Assembly: GCA_018242525.1 (NCBI GenBank)
Contig: JAFEBS010000070.1
Location: 1-37,328, forward strand
Direction of reading: 5' to 3'
DNA length: 37,328 bases
From: Planctomycetota bacterium
Lineage (GTDB): Bacteria; Planctomycetota; Planctomycetia; Planctomycetales; Planctomycetaceae
Each line of letters opens with the position of its first letter. Position 1 is the first letter of the stretch. The position numbers and the translations under genes are program-made. Below the pieces are notes generated by a model that made no database searches, was not told where the DNA came from, and worked only from the letters and a program-made list of their open reading frames with translations. This document shows positions 7,578-15,480 of this stretch, one piece after another.

Positions 7578-9251
7578 CTACCACTTCGGTGGTTTCAACA
7601 ACGGTTCAAAGCTGGCGGTCGGCAACTTCAGTGACTGGGCAACGCGGTCACTGAAGAAGACCGCGCAGGCCTGATCCGCGTAGACCAGCCGCCAACCGGG
7701 AGTGGCCCCGACCCCCTGGATCATCTGACGGGAGTAGCGGGTGTCGAGCATCACGGCGGGAAGGTTTCCCTCCTTGTCACGCAGCAACTCGGCCCAGATT
7801 GGATTGGCCGTCGACATGCCGTGGCAAATCAGGTTGAACTGCTGAAATGTCGCCTGAGTACAGACTTCCAGGCGGCCATCCATGAAGACTTTACCCTCGG
7901 GACCATTGTGATAAGTATAGACCGAGGCGATTCCAAAGTTGGCGGCAAACACTCGTTGAGGAAACCCGGGTTGCCCCATGAATCGGGCGGCATCGTGGGC
8001 AAACCAGGCGTTGGCCTCCCCCAGTCGAAATGGACGAACCTGTTCGGTCCTGCGGTTCCATTCGCCGGTCACGACGGCCACGATCATCCCCACCAGCAGG
8101 ACTTGCAGTCCGCGATGCCCCCAGACCGTCGGTCGCGATTCTGCGGCACTGCCACCGTCCTTGATCGGGGCTCGCGGCAGGATCTCGCCCAGATTCTCCA
8201 TCAAGACGAATCCCGCGACGATCGAGAAGATGTTGGTGTTCCGACTGGCTTTCCACGCCAGGTACGAAAAGGCTGCGAAGATCAACACGCGAAACAGACT
8301 GAATCGACCACGAATCGCCAGCATGACAAACGAGAACGTGACTGCCAGCCACAGCAATAGTTCGGCGTTCAGGTACAGATTCACAAAGCCATGCTTCGAC
8401 AGGAAGTCGACCGGCCGCTGAAACTCGCCGATATTCGCCGCATAGAACTGCTGTTCCACGGTGAATTTCCGGAACAGAACCAGCGGAAAGAACGCCCCCT
8501 GTTCCATGTACGGATTCACAAACGCAGCCAACCCGCACAAGCCCCCCACCCGGATTAATGTTGCTCCGGCAACCTGGTCGGAGGGTTTCTTGAGTCCCCA
8601 GTGACCGCCAAGCCAATGGCGAACCATGTGGTCAATGGCATAACACGCTCCGACGACCAACCCCAGAATGAAAAGCGCGTGGCAATTGATCCAGAACACC
8701 TGCAGCAGGGGCAGGTACCAGATCCACTTTGGCCGGGTCTCCAGTCGAGCGAGGATTGCCAGCCAAGTTGCCAGGCACAGGACCGTCACGATTTCCGGCC
8801 GCTCGTATCCTCGACCGCTGATCGTGATGGCCGGGAGCAGCCAGCACAGCGCGCGTTGCCAGCCACGCAGTTCCGCTCCGCCCGCGTAACATCCGACGCC
8901 GATCGCCAGGGCCAGGATGGTACATTTCGCCAGGATCAACAGATTCGCTCCGCCGATCCGGTACAGGATGGCGGCCATGACCTGAAACCCCCAGTGCAGA
9001 TCAATCCAGCGCTTGTCGTAGTCTGTGAACGTGTAGAGGTCGTATCCGGGGATCGAACCGTTTTGAAGGATCCATTCGCCGGTCTTCAAGTGCCAGAAAA
9101 GGTCGGTGTCGAACAACGGAAAGCAACAGGCCAGGAACATCCACAAGAGCAGCAGGGGGACCGACCAGTCACAGCCAGACAGTCGATGCCATCGGCGGTC
9201 CACCGGCGCGGGCGACTTCAAGTCGACTTGACGATTCCCGCGTGCAGCCAT
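7578..9251 (-). CDS. Polytopic membrane protein resembling GT-C glycosyltransferases
   Basis: From the chosen ATG the protein has 557 residues and about nine or ten hydrophobic helices, starting with VPLLLLWMFLACC near residue 31. The acidic pair D48 and D50 (PLFDTDLFWHLKTG) just after the first helix recalls the catalytic loop of GT-C enzymes (PMT/ArnT type), which use lipid-linked sugars outside the membrane. The C-terminal 150 residues are mostly soluble and include GKVFMDGRLEV. An open frame continues upstream to 9527, but that extension is basic, low-complexity and overlaps the next gene, so the MAARGN start at 9251 with GGGAAAT before it is preferred. It is convergent with the helicase gene. 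The family assignment is inference; a planctomycete membrane protein of unknown role is the safe reading. Confidence 0.65.
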   Translation of the reverse strand: MAARGNRQVDLKSPAPVDRRWHRLSGCDWSVPLLLLWMFLACCFPLFDTDLFWHLKTGEWILQNGSIPGYDLYTFTDYDKRWIDLHWGFQVMAAILYRIGGANLLILAKCTILALAIGVGCYAGGAELRGWQRALCWLLPAITISGRGYERPEIVTVLCLATWLAILARLETRPKWIWYLPLLQVFWINCHALFILGLVVGACYAIDHMVRHWLGGHWGLKKPSDQVAGATLIRVGGLCGLAAFVNPYMEQGAFFPLVLFRKFTVEQQFYAANIGEFQRPVDFLSKHGFVNLYLNAELLLWLAVTFSFVMLAIRGRFSLFRVLIFAAFSYLAWKASRNTNIFSIVAGFVLMENLGEILPRAPIKDGGSAAESRPTVWGHRGLQVLLVGMIVAVVTGEWNRRTEQVRPFRLGEANAWFAHDAARFMGQPGFPQRVFAANFGIASVYTYHNGPEGKVFMDGRLEVCTQATFQQFNLICHGMSTANPIWAELLRDKEGNLPAVMLDTRYSRQMIQGVGATPGWRLVYADQACAVFFSDRVAQSLKLPTASFEPLLKPPKW

Positions 9252-9441
9252 ATTTCCCGTTTTCCTGATTTGAGGCGCGAAATTGCGGCCCGTATTTTCC
9301 GGTGCAAATAACGCCTGTCCAGCGAGTCGCATCAGATTGCGACCGAGAATGTGTCGCGAGGCTGAGGAACCGTGACCCGGTCTGGTTTTCAGTCGCCAAG
9401 CCAATCGCACTGAAGACGGGTGATCGCGGGACGGACGCGGG

Positions 9442-9768
9442 TCACGACTTGGCGCGCCGCTGGCCGCGAATGAATTCGTGAAGTTGCCGGACTGCGGAAT
9501 CCCATTTTCCGGCGCGGGCTTCGACAATGTACGTCTTCAGTTGCCGGTGAGGGGCGTCCGCCAGCTTGCCGCTGGAGTGCAGCGTTTCAATCGTTGCGGC
9601 ACTCTGTTCCAGCAATTCCGGGCGGCGTGAGGCCACGGCGGTGTACAAGGCATCGACGGCACTCAGAACTTCGTCGCTCGTTCCAATCTGGGCCGGGCGA
9701 CCACAACCGGCAATCGCCAGCAAGAGCAGCCAGCCAGGGGAACGAAGAATCGATCGCACTGTTTTCAA
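9442..9768 (-). CDS. Small putative lipoprotein of unknown function
   Basis: The frame is open up to 9957, but the convincing start is a TTG at 9766-9768, preceded by GAGAGG about eight bases upstream. It gives a 108-residue protein beginning MKTVRS. A hydrophobic stretch (WLLLLAIAGC) ends in the lipobox IAGC, so the product is expected to be cut before that cysteine, lipid-modified and anchored in a membrane facing outward. The mature part is helical and charged and includes VDALYTAVASRRPELL and YIVEARAGKWDSAV. No family is recognised. It lies upstream of the membrane protein gene on the same strand with a 190-bp gap, so co-transcription is possible. Confidence 0.6.
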   Translation of the reverse strand: MKTVRSILRSPGWLLLLAIAGCGRPAQIGTSDEVLSAVDALYTAVASRRPELLEQSAATIETLHSSGKLADAPHRQLKTYIVEARAGKWDSAVRQLHEFIRGQRRAKS

Positions 9769-9829
9769 TCCACAAGCCTCTCTTGCGAAGTATGCGCCCC
9801 AAGATGGGGAACACTTTAAGACATATCCG

Positions 9830-10043
9830 TTACTCCGAAGGAGTTTCGTCTTAAAGCCCAGGGTTGCCGCGCCCCGCGGCCACCCTGGGGTCTGGAACGC
9901 ATCATTATTCCTACCCAGAAAGGGTTCTGCCTCCAGGAGCGAAACCCATCTCGCCAATGTCCTCGTCCAGATCCTGTTTTCGACGAACGTTCGAATTCCA
10001 TTTCACCAGTGAAATCCGTGCCATCCGTGGTGAAAATTCCGGG
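9830..10043. repeat. Intergenic hairpin region, probable dispersed repeat
   Basis: The 275-bp gap between the lipoprotein and DUF1559 genes holds no convincing gene. It contains a strong hairpin: CCCAGGGTTGCCGCG (9857-9871) against CGCGGCCACCCTGGG (9875-9889), 15 bp with one mismatch and a three-base loop. Near its end TTTCACC (10001-10007) pairs with GGTGAAA (10029-10035) around CCGTGCCATCCGTGG. Both motifs resemble intergenic repeats that I recall from planctomycete genomes. The minus-strand open frame across 9816-10001 is arginine/glycine-rich and is more likely the repeat read as protein than a gene. Confidence 0.4.
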
Positions 10044-11111
10044 TTAGAAATCGCCAGAAATCTCCCCGCCGTTGCGGGTCGACAGCGCGACCCAGGTGAA
10101 CGGGTCGATGAACTGCGAGATGAAACGGACAGAACCGTCTCCCATCAGGATGTGAGCCCCGCCGATATGTTCCGAGTACATTTCGTCGGTATGTCCGAAC
10201 GGATTGTTCGGAGCATGGATGATCACCTGGGGGTGATCGTGCGTATCCGGGCCGCTATGGGCGGCGACGAGGGCACCGCCGCTGTTACAATCCGAGGGAA
10301 ATGGCGACTTGGGACATGTCGCCGCATACGGGACGACCCCCACCCAGGTCTTGTTGCTCAGGATGGAACTGTGCTCGCCCAGAAAGACTGTCTGAGACAG
10401 TCCATCAGAAACACTGGCGGCCGAGATCCGGGCGTTTCGATAAAACGGACCGTCAATCGTCGCTGGTAAATTGCCATTGGCTGGAATGAGTTCTGGTTGT
10501 GAAAAATCATCGTAATTCGTGCCTCGACCCCACGGCTGATGAATCCCGGCATTGGTCACGTAATGCGAGTGAGAAAAAAAGATGGCGGGATTGTACGGCG
10601 ACGGATTTGACGGGGAAGTCGCGGTCGAACCGTTATATCGTTCCAGCGAAAAGCCATCGCTGCCTCCGGTGGCAGACGGACACAGAAACACGTTCAGTTT
10701 GGTTCGAGCCGCACCCGCATTTTGAGGCGACCAGCATGGCTGAGACGAGTCGAACGCGTTGTGAAGCGGAGCTTGATCCAGCGCAGGCAATAACAAGACT
10801 CCCCAGGCCAGCCCCGAAGCGCCGTTGCCATTGTCGTCCGGGTAACTGACGCCGTTGGAACTGCCCGAAACATACGGGTTGCCAACGTAAGCTGGCGGGA
10901 AGACCGAGTGGACGTCGTGATAGTTGTGCAATGCCAGCCCCAGTTGCTTCAGGTTGTTCTTGCACTGAGTCCGTCGCGCCGCTTCGCGGGCCTGTTGCAC
11001 GGCCGGCAGTAATAAAGAGATCAGGATGGCGATGATGGCAATCACAACCAGCAGTTCAATCAAAGTGAAACCTGCTCGCTGCGGCCGATTTTTGTTCCCA
11101 AGAATCATCAT
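10044..11111 (-). CDS. DUF1559 pseudopilin-like protein with prepilin cleavage site and H-X9-DG motif
   Basis: The preferred start (MMILGN) gives 355 residues; the frame stays open to 11204. The N-terminus is a type IV prepilin/pseudopilin signal: RAG then FTLIELLVVIAI, with predicted processing after G14, Glu at mature position 5, and a hydrophobic helix running to about residue 38. QQAREAARRTQCKNNLKQ follows, the typical entry to the DUF1559 domain. Near the C-terminus is H-IGGAHILMG-DG, exactly the H-X9-DG signature of this family. Planctomycetes carry large numbers of these proteins, thought to be exported and possibly assembled by type II secretion/type IV pilus machinery; their job is unknown. 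No clear Shine-Dalgarno is present. The upstream DNA is unusually AT-rich, consistent with its own promoter. Confidence 0.9.
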   Translation of the reverse strand: MMILGNKNRPQRAGFTLIELLVVIAIIAILISLLLPAVQQAREAARRTQCKNNLKQLGLALHNYHDVHSVFPPAYVGNPYVSGSSNGVSYPDDNGNGASGLAWGVLLLPALDQAPLHNAFDSSQPCWSPQNAGAARTKLNVFLCPSATGGSDGFSLERYNGSTATSPSNPSPYNPAIFFSHSHYVTNAGIHQPWGRGTNYDDFSQPELIPANGNLPATIDGPFYRNARISAASVSDGLSQTVFLGEHSSILSNKTWVGVVPYAATCPKSPFPSDCNSGGALVAAHSGPDTHDHPQVIIHAPNNPFGHTDEMYSEHIGGAHILMGDGSVRFISQFIDPFTWVALSTRNGGEISGDF

Positions 11112-11288
11112 TTTTGATATTTGCAAAAATAAACATGCTTCCGCGAAACAAATATTTTGATTAATCAAAAATACATTCGAAGAGAGTACGAATCCATTGC
11201 GCAACTGTCAAGACAACTCTGGCCCTGCATAAACGCTGACTGGAAGAAACTTACGTAAGGTGCGTGACGCTCTTGTGCCGAGTGATCA
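11112..11288. promoter_or_regulatory. AT-rich upstream region of the DUF1559 gene
   Basis: The DNA from about 11100 to 11200 is markedly richer in A and T than its surroundings (for example TTTTTGATATTTGCAAAAAT and ATATTTTGATTAATC), as expected for a promoter reading leftward into the pseudopilin gene. I cannot fix a single -35/-10 pair with confidence. The rest of this gap, toward the TPR gene stop, shows nothing I recognise. Confidence 0.3.
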
Positions 11289-12080
11289 CTAATTCACCGA
11301 CGGATCGAATTCACGCAGAGATTGTGCGCGCTCAAGGTTTGACAGGATCTGTCTGGCCCGGACGGCGGACACGGGGGCTGGCGCCAGTTCAAAGTGCCGG
11401 ATTGCCTGCCGAACGAAGTGGATTTCCGCACGATACCATGCGAAATTCGAAACCAGGATGGCGAGGTTCATCAGATCAATCCCAATGAGCCGATGCTGGC
11501 GGGCCGCTCGATGCTGGCGACAGGCGTCCGTCAACAACCGAACTCCTTCCCGGGGATTGTCTGTCATGCCCGTGACGATCCCCAGTGTGGCCTGCGCCTG
11601 CAAAATCAAATCTTCATCCCCCTCCTGCTCCAATTCAGAACACGCTGCGGACAGGCACTTTGCCAATTCCGTGCGCCGCGACAACCAGGCATCGCTAGCC
11701 AACCCCAGCAGTTCAGTGGGGCCGCATTCCTCCATTTGCTGGATCGCCCGCTGCTGGAACCGGCGGGCCAGATCGGCATCGCCCAGGTCCCGATAAATTG
11801 CCGCCAGGTTGTGGAAGATCGCTGCCAAAGCTTCCCGGTCACCACTCGGGGACACCATGTCCAGTGCCGAGGTCAAGTGACAGATCGCTTCGTGATAGCG
11901 TTCCCGAGTTGCGAGCGAACCACCAAACGTGATTCGACTGGTGGGAGACTGGTCGAGTACGACAGCGCGCGCATAGCAGTCGTCTGCTGCGGACCACCGT
12001 CCCAGTCGGCCGAGTCGTTCGGCCCGAAGCAGCATCCGTGCAACCTGGCCGTCGGGTGATTTAGATTCAGGCATTAACAT
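11289..12080 (-). CDS. TPR-like helical repeat protein
   Basis: This 263-residue cytoplasmic protein is almost entirely helical, with degenerate tetratricopeptide-type repeats. Examples are RLGRLGRWSAADDCYARAV (about 23-41), RYHEAICHLTSALDM, and AAIFHNLAAIYRDLGDADLA (about 86-105), the last closest to the TPR consensus. Further helical pairs include QATLGIVTG and NLAILVSNFAWYRAEI. Such scaffolds usually bind other proteins; the partner is unknown. No signal peptide is seen. Two ATGs lie close together (12080 and 12074); the first has GGAGAGAG upstream. It is the first gene of the minus-strand block and faces away from groES across a 566-bp gap. Confidence 0.65.
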   Translation of the reverse strand: MLMPESKSPDGQVARMLLRAERLGRLGRWSAADDCYARAVVLDQSPTSRITFGGSLATRERYHEAICHLTSALDMVSPSGDREALAAIFHNLAAIYRDLGDADLARRFQQRAIQQMEECGPTELLGLASDAWLSRRTELAKCLSAACSELEQEGDEDLILQAQATLGIVTGMTDNPREGVRLLTDACRQHRAARQHRLIGIDLMNLAILVSNFAWYRAEIHFVRQAIRHFELAPAPVSAVRARQILSNLERAQSLREFDPSVN

Positions 12081-12646
12081 GTCTCGCTCTCTCCGTTCCT
12101 ACTTGAATAAGGGAATCAAGCAAGTACGAGCGTGCGAAAAGGAACTCACGCAGCCTCTGCGCACAACGGGTTCCAGCCGTTGTCCTGACAGAAACGCGAT
12201 CTGCTATCGACGACCTGAGATTACCGCAGTGTATCCATATTGCCTAATTTGTCAACTTGTCAGCCAATGCCAGTTTTGCCGAGAAATCGCAAAATGCAGA
12301 GCGGCGGATTACGGAAGCCATCCAACATAGAGTCAACGGATCTGAGAGAAACCGATCCGAGAGAAGCAGTGCCTTGGCGAATCATGAGAACACGTCCGCC
12401 TCTGACAGGGGCTACGTTAGGAGTTAAGGTGTCAGATTGGCAGGATGCCAGAAAGGTTGTGGAGCCAAATGGCCACGTTGGCAGAGAGTCACCAAACATG
12501 TTGATTCCATAACTTACACGGCTGTTGGTAGTTAACGTCACACGCCGGTTTGGCGCGCGGTTCGCTATCAGAATCGCCGTCTCGCAGTGTCGGTAGACAA
12601 GTACAAGCTCGGCCGCAGTGTGCCCCGCAATTCTGGAGAAGGTGAG
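12081..12646. other. Long intergenic region upstream of groES
   Basis: This 566-bp gap separates the TPR gene (minus) from groES (plus). It holds a 7-bp perfect hairpin, ACAACGG (12163-12169) against CCGTTGT (12177-12183) with loop GTTCCAG. It also holds a near-perfect tandem 15-mer: CGGATCTGAGAGAAA (12337-12351) and CCGATCCGAGAGAAG (12352-12366). No CIRCE element (TTAGCACTC-N9-GAGTGCTAA) is visible ahead of groES. The short open frames on both strands have no start signals or recognisable protein character. A promoter for groESL must lie here, but I cannot place it. Confidence 0.4.
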
Positions 12647-12964
12647 ATGGCGAAAAAGGCAAGTGCCTCGAATGACATCAAATTGGTTCCGCTCGGCGAC
12701 CGCGTGGTTGTGAAGCGAGCCGAGGCCGAAACGAAGACCGCTGGCGGTATCGTGCTGCCGGACAGCGCCAAGGACAAACCACAACGCGGCAGTGTGCTGG
12801 CCGTTGGTGAAGGTCACGTGAAGAGCAATGGTTCCAAGGTCTCCCTGACGGTCAAGGCCGGTGATCAGGTGATCTTCAGTTCTTACGCTGGCGACGAATT
12901 CAAGGTCGGCGAAGAGACCTACCTGTTGATGCGCGAAAGCGACATCCTGGCCGTTATCGTCTGA
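12647..12964 (+). CDS. groES: Co-chaperonin GroES (Hsp10)
   Basis: The 105-residue product matches GroES along its length. KLVPLGDRVVVKR is the family N-terminal strand after a short lysine-rich extension (MAKKASASND). ETKTAGGIVLPDSAKDKPQ is the mobile loop that contacts GroEL, and the ending YLLMRESDILAVI is typical. GroES forms a seven-membered lid that closes the GroEL chamber during ATP-driven protein folding in the cytoplasm. The start at 12647 is set by GGAGAAGG four bases upstream; the frame is open further up (12587) without support. groEL follows after 84 bp on the same strand, so the two form the classic operon. No CIRCE site is seen upstream, so control by HrcA is not evident. Confidence 0.97.
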   Translation: MAKKASASNDIKLVPLGDRVVVKRAEAETKTAGGIVLPDSAKDKPQRGSVLAVGEGHVKSNGSKVSLTVKAGDQVIFSSYAGDEFKVGEETYLLMRESDILAVIV

Positions 12965-13048
12965 TTTCCGTTCGCCGGACGACTGCCTCGCAGACCGGCG
13001 TTGCCGATTTTCCCAAGACACCAAGCATTAGTTCAGGAGCATCACGAC

Positions 13049-14665
13049 ATGCCCAAGATTATCGCCTTCGATCAAGAAGCGCAAGAAGCGATGCGGCGCG
13101 GCGTTCAGAAACTCGCTCGCGCTGTTCGCGTCACACTCGGCCCCCGGGGCCGGAACGTAATTATTGAAAAGAGCTTCGGCTCACCGACCGTCACCAAGGA
13201 CGGCGTGACCGTCGCCCGTGAAATCGAGCTGCAGGACAAGTTCGAAGACATGGGTGCCCGCATGGTTCGGGAAGTGGCCAGCAAGACCTCCGACACCGCC
13301 GGCGACGGGACCACGACCGCCACGGTCCTGGCCGAAGCCATTTACGTCGAAGGTCTGAAGGCTGTTGTCGCGGGTGTGAACCCGATCGACATGAAACGCG
13401 GCATGGACAAGGCCGTCGAGCAGATCGTGGCGAAGCTGAAGGCGGCCGCCGTCGAATGCAAGAACAAGAAGTCCATCGCCCAGGTTGGTACGGTCGCCGC
13501 CAACGGCGACACCGAAATCGGCAACATCCTGGCCGAAGCGATGGAACAGGTCGGCAAGGACGGCGTGATCACGGTGGAAGAAGGCAAGTCGCTGACCACC
13601 ACCTTCGAAGTGGTCGAAGGGATGCAGTTTGATCGCGGTTATCTGTCACCGTACTTTGTGACCGATCCCCAGTCGATGGAATGCGTGCTGGAAGACGCTT
13701 ACGTTCTGATCCACGAAAAGAAGATCAGCAACATCAAGGATCTGGTTCCCGTTCTGGAAAAAGTCGTCAACAGCGGCAAGCCGCTGCTGATTGTCGCTGA
13801 AGAAGTCGAAGGTGAAGCGCTCGCCACCCTTGTGATCAACAAGCTGCGTGGCACCTTCAAGATCGCTGCCGTCAAGGCTCCAGGTTATGGCGATCGCCGC
13901 AAGGCGATGCTGCAGGATCTGGCGATCATGGTCGGTGGCCAGGCGATCTTCGAAGACCTCGGCATTCAGCTCGAAAACGTCCAACTGTCGGACCTCGGTC
14001 GCGCCAAGCGGATCGTGATCGACAAGGACAACACCACGATCATCGAAGGCCTCGGCAAGACCGCAGACATCAAGGCTCGCATCGAGCAGATCCGTCGTGA
14101 GCTGGCCAACTCGACCAGCGATTACGATCGCGAAAAGCTCGAAGAACGAGTTGCCAAGCTGTCCGGCGGCGTGGCTCAGGTCAACGTCGGAGCGGCCACG
14201 GAAAGCGAAATGAAGGAAAAGAAGGCCCGCGTGGAAGATGCCCTGCATGCCACCCGCGCCGCCGTTGAAGAAGGAATCCTGCCCGGTGGTGGTGTCGCCC
14301 TGCTGCGTGCGTCGCTCGATCTCAAGCCAGCCGGTTTGAACGAAGACGAAACGACGGGCTACAACATCATCGTTCGTGCCTGCCGTGCCCCGTTGACCCA
14401 GATCGCCAACAATGCCGGCATCGATGGCGCGGTAATCTGCGAAAAGGTTGCGGAGCAGAAGGGGAATCACGGATACAACGCTGCGACCGGCGAATACGAA
14501 GACCTGGTCAAGGCCGGTATCATCGATCCCTGCAAGGTGACCCGCAGTGCCCTGCAGAACGCCTCCAGCGTGTCGACATTGCTGCTGACAAGCGATGCCC
14601 TGATTGCCGAAAAGCCGAAAGACGACGACAAGAAAAAGGGTGGCGGCGACCACGACATGTACTAA
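13049..14665 (+). CDS. groEL: Chaperonin GroEL (Hsp60)
   Basis: The 538-residue protein is a full-length GroEL, the double-ring ATPase that folds proteins inside its cavity with GroES. Visible hallmarks are VTLGPRGRNV (28-37), the ATP-binding AGDGTTTATVLA with D86 (equivalent to D87 of E. coli), GDRRKAML in the apical domain and LPGGGVAL near the C-terminal nucleotide pocket. The tail is KKKGGGDHDMY instead of the methionine-glycine repeats of many bacterial GroELs. The ATG at 13049 has GGAG ten bases upstream and gives the normal N-terminus; the longer frame from 13001 adds unrelated residues. It follows groES directly and is closed by a strong hairpin at 14712-14750. Confidence 0.97.
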   Translation: MPKIIAFDQEAQEAMRRGVQKLARAVRVTLGPRGRNVIIEKSFGSPTVTKDGVTVAREIELQDKFEDMGARMVREVASKTSDTAGDGTTTATVLAEAIYVEGLKAVVAGVNPIDMKRGMDKAVEQIVAKLKAAAVECKNKKSIAQVGTVAANGDTEIGNILAEAMEQVGKDGVITVEEGKSLTTTFEVVEGMQFDRGYLSPYFVTDPQSMECVLEDAYVLIHEKKISNIKDLVPVLEKVVNSGKPLLIVAEEVEGEALATLVINKLRGTFKIAAVKAPGYGDRRKAMLQDLAIMVGGQAIFEDLGIQLENVQLSDLGRAKRIVIDKDNTTIIEGLGKTADIKARIEQIRRELANSTSDYDREKLEERVAKLSGGVAQVNVGAATESEMKEKKARVEDALHATRAAVEEGILPGGGVALLRASLDLKPAGLNEDETTGYNIIVRACRAPLTQIANNAGIDGAVICEKVAEQKGNHGYNAATGEYEDLVKAGIIDPCKVTRSALQNASSVSTLLLTSDALIAEKPKDDDKKKGGGDHDMY

Positions 14666-14711
14666 TCGCAGCCCGGACCATTCCGATCGAATGGCCCGGC
14701 AGACGCAGTTC

Positions 14712-14755
14712 AGCAACAGCCCGCGGATCGATGATCCGCGGGCTGTTGCTCTTTA
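14712..14755 (+). terminator. Strong intrinsic terminator after groEL
   Basis: An 18-bp perfect inverted repeat (14712-14729 and 14733-14750) with loop GAT is followed by CTTTAA. The arms begin AGCAACAGCCCGCGG and end CCGCGGGCTGTTGCT. It lies 46 bases after the groEL stop and would end the groESL transcript before the protoglobin gene. The T-run is short, but the stem is very stable. Confidence 0.8.
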
Positions 14756-14820
14756 ATGGTGATGCAGCATAACCTGCGGTTCGGGCGCATTCACATTCTC
14801 AGTACGATCGGATCTCTGTG

Positions 14821-15384
14821 ATGGGGGACAAGCGTCAATACTACTCCTCACCGATGTCGTCTGACGAGCTGTTGGCACGGTTTCAATCGATGCAGGTGTA
14901 CATCGACTGGACGGAAGACGACGCGCGGCGGTTGCGGTCACTGAGGGGTGTCGCCGAGCGAATACTGTCCGAATTGGTGGACGACTTTTATGGCGAGATC
15001 CAGAACCACCCTGAGGCCCTGCGGGTTATCGTCGGTGGAACGGAACAGATCGAACGGCTGAAACGAATCTTGAAACTGTGGCTGCGGGAGTTGTTCTCCG
15101 GCCGCTACGACGCCGACTATGTCCGTCGTCTCTGGCAGGCGGGCTTGCGGCACGCGCAGATCGGGTTGCCCTCAATCTACATGCATGCCGCCCTGTCCCG
15201 ACTGCGGCAGGGATTGATGGTTGGATTGCAGGAGGTCTGGCCGGGTGAACCGACGGATCTGACCGACCATTTTCCTGCGCTGAACCGCCTGCTGGATCTC
15301 AATCTGGCGATCATGGATGGCGCCTATCAGGCCGAAACCCGGGCACGGCTGCTGACGGTCCCGCAGTCCACAGCGGAAGAATGA
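14821..15384 (+). CDS. Single-domain protoglobin / globin-sensor-like heme protein
   Basis: The 187-residue product matches the protoglobin fold (the heme domain of globin-coupled sensors) and has no attached signalling domain. The N-terminal helix includes YIDWTEDDARRLRSL, followed by VDDFYGEIQNHPEALRVI. The key stretch is LWQAGLRHAQIGLPSIYM, where H111 is the likely proximal heme ligand, as in the family's H-x-x-I-G-L-P motif. Such proteins bind O2, CO or NO; alone they may act as gas carriers, scavengers or partners of separate regulators. GTG (14818) and ATG (14821) are adjacent; ATG is preferred, with GGA about nine bases upstream. It is separated from groEL by a strong terminator, so it probably has its own promoter. 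Confidence 0.8.
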   Translation: MGDKRQYYSSPMSSDELLARFQSMQVYIDWTEDDARRLRSLRGVAERILSELVDDFYGEIQNHPEALRVIVGGTEQIERLKRILKLWLRELFSGRYDADYVRRLWQAGLRHAQIGLPSIYMHAALSRLRQGLMVGLQEVWPGEPTDLTDHFPALNRLLDLNLAIMDGAYQAETRARLLTVPQSTAEE

Positions 15385-15480
15385 GCGCGAAATGCCGGTC
15401 CCCGATCCCCTGAGTTTCGATCAGTACCGTGTTATGATGGCTCCGGGAATCAAGGTGGTGATTCAGAAAGGTGGGCAGCG

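Noticed and set aside
9252..9527. N-terminal extension of the polytopic membrane protein to 9527
   Set aside because: The added 92 residues are basic, low-complexity and overlap the lipoprotein gene; the start at 9251 places a membrane helix near the N-terminus.
12163..12183. Seven-base stem with loop GTTCCAG, at first sight a tRNA T-arm
   Set aside because: The stem is 7 bp instead of 5 and no other tRNA arms or acceptor stem are found around it.
12240..12512. Possible small gene upstream of groES
   Set aside because: No ribosome site or domain character is present, and the sequence overlaps a tandem repeat; it is more likely leader or promoter DNA.
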